Assembly (NCBI GenBank): GCA_027946365.1 | Contig: JAPEUQ010000004.1 | Location: forward strand, 372,001 to 436,000 | DNA from: Kalmusia sp. IMI 367209 | Taxonomy: Eukaryota; Ascomycota; Dothideomycetes; Pleosporales; Didymosphaeriaceae | DNA: 64,000 nucleotides | Reading direction: 5' to 3' | Part shown: positions 58,393 through 64,000 of the stretch, piece after piece | Layout: the number at the start of each line of letters is the position of its first letter | Numbering within the stretch: position 1 is the first letter of the stretch | The notes under the pieces: generated by a model | Databases searched by the model: none | What the model saw: the letters and a program-made list of their open reading frames with translations, nothing else | Told to the model about the DNA's origin: nothing | Program-made: the position numbers and the translations under genes

Positions 58393-60265
58393 TCTGCGGT
58401 AGGGAAGGCTGATGAATCGGGTGGAGACAAATGGGAAAAGACAGGTAGGAAGAAAGCGTCGCGGGCGGAGCAGCATGCACTCAATTGATAGTTTATCTGT
58501 GAATTTTCTCGCGGGGCAGCGGGGCGCGCCTGCCCGAGCTGAGACCCTGAATGACGACATACGCGCTGACCAATCAAATTTCTCGAACGAGACATGCATC
58601 AATTCACCATTGCCCAATCCTTGCCTCTATCCGAGCCAGGAGGCAGAGCCACTTGTACAATGTACATCATATCGCTTGCCTGAATACGCACATAGGCTGA
58701 TACATTCTTAATTTAATTTGAATACCGCCTTGCAGAACTAAGGAGCCCATATGCATGACCACCCACGAGAAATGTTTTGTCCGGTGGGTGTCAGCACAAT
58801 ACATCATCTTATGCACACCATAGCAGACTTGAGGTGCGCTGTTGTATCCATTGGTTATTCGCTACCGTACAATGCACTCCACAGAACATCTTAAGGAGCC
58901 TTCAACCTTATCTAGCCTATCTCACCAAGCCTAAAGTCATGCTGAGGAAGTTTTACCCTTATAAAGCGTCGCTAAACACCATAATACTGCCCAGAAGCAA
59001 CAGCCTACTACACTGAAGCCTGAGTCATACTTAAGAGAGCCCGTTCTAATAGGATGTGGTAGAACACCTGATATGGCATCGCGGTCTGTTTATACGCGCT
59101 TACCATAACACTAGGAATGCCTCAGGTCACAAAGGTACGAATTTGTTCGAGGTAACCCAATCTAGAATGAGCCCCCAGGTTCTGTTTCGAGGTTTTATCC
59201 ATAACAATTCACTGAAATTTTGATTATATAGAATCAGCAGTCTTGAGGGGACAGAATTTTTGTTTGATTTACTTTTTGTATCGTTTGCTCGAATACCTCC
59301 TTGCGTAAAAAAACTCTCCTGGAATGTAGAATCAGATGGGATCTTGAATATCCGATGGTAAATAACCACCAACACGCACGCGCTATTCAAGGACTACTTT
59401 AAGTATGAAGAGTATAAATGGTGGATGACGTCTCTCTAGCGAGCTTGAGACGACTATATCTGGTAGTCTGGAGAATCGAATTGTTCACCGTAAGAGTGGT
59501 ATATAATAGGCGCAAATACACAACGTTCGATACATGCAACCGCCCTACCTTGATGAGACACCTGTAGCTGCTACCTTGATATGAGAGCCATACATCAAGG
59601 CCGCATAGAGTGTTTGTCGCTACATACCGAGAGCAATGATGGAGGCTCGATTCGTTGGTAAAGTATTCGACGCCGCGGCCACATGCTCGAGAATGACTCG
59701 TTTGAACAAGAACGTGAACATTTCCCAGCAAAAACACATAAGATTATCGACCGACATGGAAATTCGGCCCATGACGAAGTACATGGTTACATGACGACAT
59801 ATGTTGTTAATGATCCCTTACATTGGAAACTTCATATCCTTAAGACCACGTTGATGACGACATTGGCAAAAATACCGAATTTCGGAATTTCCATACTATA
59901 CTGCGTATATCTTACTTATATAGAAGAAACTATGCGCTTGTCAAGGAGTGAGAGAGCGTCGGCAATTTGGAGATGGTATTAATTTCCATGCTACATAAGG
60001 ATACGACGAATATTGAAAGCAAGCGAGTTTTCATTTACGTTAGACGACGAAGATACAGCCTAGACCGTCCGTCGAGTCCGTTTCATGTTGATCAATTTAA
60101 CAGACTATACCCAAAAAGTGAGCTATCGGATTTGAGAAAATGGCTTTACTCGAAAAGGAAACCATTTTCGCCACACTTACATCATGCCCACGTGAGCAAT
60201 AGGAGCCCAGGGAATTTATAAACATTGACAGCAATGCATTTTATTTTCGTGCGAAGCATAAAACA
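58393..60265. other. AT-rich intergenic region, no supported gene
   Basis: About 1.9 kb between divergent genes. After about 58.7 kb the sequence is AT-rich and broken by stops. Frames near 59683-60221 are short and show no domain. This is the start of a gene-poor accessory-like stretch that runs to the end of the window. Confidence 0.5.
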
Positions 60266-61335
60266 ATGGTGGACGGCAATGGGGCTTCCAACTTTACGAA
60301 ACGGCCGAACTGGTCACAGTTCATACTAGAGGGACTTCGAGACTTCTTACATGTTATGAATTCTGATGGTAAGATCCTCTATGCTTCCCCGTCATGCAAA
60401 GCCATTGCTGGGTATGAGCGAGCCGAGCTCGTGGGCCGCTTCATTACGGAGTTTATTCATCCCAACGATAGAAGCATATTTAACAGAGAGTTTGCCGAGT
60501 CGATAGGAACCGGCAATCGAATACGCTTCTTCTACCGTTTTCTCAGGTCTGATTCTGGATGGATTATATTCGAAACCCAAGGACACTCTTACAACGGCAT
60601 CGAGCCGGCTCAAAACCTTTTATCGAACACCGATGTCAAACATCGAGAGTGCATCATGATGGCGCGCCTCTATCAGACCAGAACTACGGCTGCTTTCGAT
60701 TCGTTTTTGGAACTCAAGATTGAGAACGAAAGGCTTGCGAAGCGTATCGCGAAACTCAAGCGCGAGGAGAAGGAGGCCCAGGATGCCGAAGAAGTCCTCG
60801 AGGCCCAGTACCAAACCAGTAAAGCTCGAGAGAGACACTCGCCTAACATTTATTTCAAAACACCTTTTCTTACACATATTGATAGCCATGATGTAGCAAA
60901 CTACAGAAGGCTACCCCCGTTTCCATTGAGTATATTAAATTCAGAGGCAACCGAGCAGACTATGGGTGAAGAACCCCCCGTCAAGACATCAAAGAATCTC
61001 GATAATAAAGATTCTCCGAGTACGAGAATAGGAGATTTGGGCATTCCGATCTCCAAGCATCGTGAAAAAAAGCCATATTCAAAGAAAAAGAAGAACATCG
61101 AGCTCAATATTGGAAAGCAGTACATGTGTACCAGTTGCAATACGGTGGACTCACCTGAATGGAGAAGGGGGCCGACTGGGCCAAAGACGCTATGTAACGC
61201 CTGTGGATGTGAGTCGGCTTCGCTTGTCTATTGAATCGAAAAGAAATACTGAAATGTGCAGTGCGCTGGTCGAAGGAAAAGAAAAAGAAGCGAGATGTAT
61301 CAAAGACTACCGCTTTTTTCCGAGAACCAGAGTGA
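60266..61335 (+). CDS. WC-2-like PAS/GATA-factor, divergent
   Basis: Predicted exons 60266-61208 and 61262-61335 (53-nt intron, donor GTGAGT, phase 1) give 338 residues. A PAS domain occupies about residues 12-115 (FLHVMNSDGKILYASPSCK, GYERAELVGRFITEFIHP, RFFYRFLRSDSGWIIFETQGH). It lacks the NCRFLQ motif of LOV domains, so like WC-2 it would not bind flavin itself. A coiled coil follows at about 145-180. The GATA finger is CTSC-x18-CNAC at about 289-314, and the splice restores GLRWSKEKKKKRD. This order resembles White Collar 2, the partner of the WC-1 photoreceptor, but this copy has shorter linkers and lies in AT-rich surroundings. It may be a second, divergent copy; the canonical gene may lie elsewhere. 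Confidence 0.82.
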
Positions 61336-62419
61336 TTAAAGGAATGAGAAAACAAGCTTCGGAAATAGCTAGCTCTTTTTTGATAAGGAAGAATAAGACG
61401 GAGCGCCTACTTAGGGAAGGCTTAGAGATTATGTTAAAGAGCTAATATATAAGAAAATTAGTGCCGACAAATGGACATCGCTACATTCGCAGCAGAGAAG
61501 AGCATGAATAAGATGGTGTAAATATTGTTCAAGAGTGGAGTTGACGTTAATAGGGAGGACAGAAGCCATTTTGGCGTCGGAATTTTCTCCCTATGCCCGG
61601 AGCATGTCTTCGGCCGTTTCCACCGCGGTTATGACGCGTCTTGTCAACGACGCTAACTACACCTAGAAAATCGATTGTAACATAGAGGCCTTGAATCCTC
61701 TAGCAAAAGCTAGTGGTTGATGCAAATCTCTACTGATGCAATTGTGACTGACGGAATAAGGATATGCATTAGCCCAGCAGTCAGTGTTCAATCTGTTGGC
61801 AAAGTCGCTGCCTTTAATTAGCATTGATAAGAACTTGATAATTAGAGTGTCCGAATGATTCTTGCTCGCTTCTTTTTGCGTAATGTCTTGATTGAGCCGT
61901 TTTGAGCACGTTTATTGAGGGAGTCACATGTAGATGCGCTCTATGTTCTATGCAAGTTACATCCATATCAAGCTATGATATGTGGAACCAATACCTTAGC
62001 GATATGGATTAGTCTCGTATACAAGATTGTATTTCTTGACGAATCCTACGTGGACGGCGATTATTGTCAGCTCCATATACTCCCTAATCCCGAAAAGCAG
62101 TCCTGAAGTCAGAGATGGTGAAATACCAAGGTATACCTTGTCTTTTCAAATTTGGTTTACGAAATCAAAAATCGACTGGTGATTTTTTGGGTTTTGAGGG
62201 TTTAGCGGGTGATGGTGGTTGTGCACACGTCGACGTGTACGGACATGCTGTGAAACACTATCGCACCACGCGATTTGGATTCTGCGCACATTTGAGTTGT
62301 TTACCCTGCTGCCTCTTTACTTGAAATTTCAGGTTGGTATATAATTTAAGCTAAATGAATTGTGTATCCTGCTGCCTGCGCCGTTGACAATATCACACTT
62401 ATTCTCCTAAATCGACACT
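61336..62419. other. AT-rich intergenic region, no supported gene
   Basis: More than 1 kb with only short frames; nothing recognised. It separates the WC-2-like gene from a membrane-protein gene in the same orientation. Confidence 0.5.
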
Positions 62420-63202
62420 ATGACTCGTTCAGATCGAGTTTTCTTCATGGTCATGTCTTTCGAGCTTTTACTAGCTATGGCGCTCCTATTTCTTTTTTCG
62501 TATGTATATTTGAACCATTTTTCGAATATCACCTTACAAGACGATAGTTCTACATTGTGGAGTCTGTGGCCCGCTTCGGAATCAAAATGGGCAAGGTATA
62601 ATGCTGAAATACCCTCGACCATAGATACAAGGTTTGTTGATTCCATTTCTATTAATCGATAAATAAACTCATATAATAAGTAGTCCGATACGAAGCGGCT
62701 TATGTGTTGCTATCTTTACAGTCCTCATCTGGCTCACTCGTCTCCTAGCCTTCTTCAAATGCGGGAACGGGCTAGACACAGGTTCTGTAGTAGCTATCAA
62801 CGCAATATATGATGTTTTGCTTAGTGGACTATGGGCTTACAGTGCTGTTTGGCGCTTTAATTGCTTTACGGGAGCAGCGGAGAAGTTTCGAAACTTCGGC
62901 ACGATCGATGGTGTGACATACTGGTTGTCGGTAACTGCGACGTGAGTAGGCTTTGAGCTAAAGATTCCAGAATGTTGTTATACGACACTGACCCTTTCGA
63001 TAGAATATGGTTCTGCTTTCGCTTCTTCTTTACGTGCTTCTTCATGGCACATATTCTGGGTGGTGATGGGTATACAATGTCAAGCGGGTTCTCACTATCT
63101 AGAAAGAAGACTAGTCTGGGTTCCAATGTGTTTGAACAGCCACAGTTTCGGAATGATGTGGACATAGGAGGCTTAAGAGAAGCTAAGGATGCAATAGTAT
63201 AA
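62420..63202 (+). CDS. Small four-helix integral membrane protein
   Basis: Predicted exons 62420-62631, 62681-62941 and 63004-63202 (introns 49 and 62 nt) sum to 672 nt, 223 residues. Hydrophobic segments are VMSFELLLAMALLFLFSYVY, VAIFTVLIWLTRLLAFF, the region AIYDVLLSGLWAYSAVW and IWFCFRFFFTCFFMAHIL. The layout suggests four spans with a glycosylatable first loop (NITLQDD), then a short polar C-terminal tail. It resembles small uncharacterised MARVEL-like membrane proteins of filamentous ascomycetes, though the resemblance is only topological. The first acceptor (ATAAG) is less usual than the others, so the first junction is less certain. Function unknown. Confidence 0.6.
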
Positions 63203-64000
63203 AAATGGTACTTCGAGTGACGATAAGATGCTACGGTCGGATAGGTCCAAAGCTCTGGGCCTGCCCCGGCGTAGTGAAGTGATGGCTGTTAAGTATTATT
63301 TGCAAGTGCGGAGCATGTGATCCCACACTGCGACTCCTACCCACCCATGTTAGGACAATAGCAATGGAGTAACGTTCGCATTACTGCTTTTTGGTGCGTC
63401 AGTCCCTCTCAGAAAACAATTCGCTCCTAAGAGCGTGGATAGCCTCCGTTCTATAGGATCATCAACTAGGTTAAAGACGTACGCGCCTTATTTTTTGTGG
63501 CCTTCATCATTTCACGGCTCAATTCGATCGTCCACCTTATCCGTCTCAACGTTTCCTCAAGATGACCTGCGGCATATCGCCACTGACGCAGTCCTTGAAG
63601 AGGCTGCAATCTTCCATGTAGCATTAGTAATATTCACTGCTTCTAGGCATATCGATTGTCTTCGTTCGGGGTCATGCTTGCCTTTACGACTTCCTGCGAG
63701 ATTCAGATCTATTAGTTTAAGATTTTGAACTCGTCCAATCGCGGGCAAAGCAGATTTTCTTTTTTCATAGTGTGGCTTGATAATTAACAAATCTGGGTTC
63801 TGTCTCCTTGGTTGAAATTGACCAGCTTTCAAACGAAAGAAACCGCAATCGGAGCCATCGTGATTTCTGTTGAAGAATCATTTCATCTGTTCATGTACCG
63901 TAATTAATATTGAACTATGGTATTGCTAAAGAAAATGGTATAGATATTAATTCTGAGGCCCATCTCCCAACTCTCACCTCGGGCTTTGTGCAGCAGGCAT
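63203..64000. other. Terminal stretch without supported gene
   Basis: About 800 bases to the window end. Frames at 63435-63728 and on the opposite strand overlap and lack domain content. Nothing else recognised. Confidence 0.45.

Overview
The window is nuclear DNA of a filamentous ascomycete. Genes are split by short introns (about 44-70 nt, plus one of about 190 nt) with GTRNGT-type donors, CTNAC/CTGAC branch sites and YAG acceptors. The gene set (HET-domain protein, GH28, GH78, ESCRT-0 HSE1, fungal Rap1, Mediator Med13, Ste20/PAK kinase, WC-2-like PAS/GATA factor, PTH11/rhodopsin-like membrane protein, LPAELRN-type F-box-like proteins) points to a plant-associated Dothideomycete, perhaps Pleosporales. 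That placement is inference from family resemblance only.

Layout. 1-7.4 kb is an exoproteome-rich stretch: the 3' end of a GH28 exopolygalacturonase, a type I membrane protein, a protein kinase with a degenerate glycine loop, a small secreted ten-cysteine protein (four exons, all introns phase 0) and a secreted GH78 rhamnosidase-like enzyme. 8.5-16 kb holds a decayed F-box-like gene, a disordered basic protein, a Golgi-type glycosyltransferase and an F-box-like gene. 16-27 kb is sparse and accessory in character: an unknown secreted protein, a rhodopsin-like membrane protein, a frameshifted HET gene and a broken nitrilase whose stop codons all fit repeat-induced point mutation (RIP) contexts.

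27.4-49.5 kb is a dense, conserved housekeeping block: RAP1 and SWF1 (divergent), a small conserved protein, MED13 and ENP2 (divergent), cytochrome b5, HSE1 and STE20. 52-58.4 kb holds an NmrA-like oxidoreductase, a membrane-anchored amidase and MTA phosphorylase. 58.4-64 kb is again sparse, with a divergent WC-2-like factor and a four-helix membrane protein.

Exon coordinates were worked out by hand from splice signals, reading-frame continuity and family similarity. For most multi-exon genes the summed exon length is an exact multiple of three. Two conserved genes (ENP2, STE20) carry single-base frame breaks in homopolymer or GC-rich sequence. These look more like base-calling errors than biology, and they lower the weight that can be put on the single-base break in the HET gene. 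The nitrilase damage is by substitution in RIP contexts and is more credible as real decay. I found no tRNA, rRNA, CRISPR array or intact transposon.
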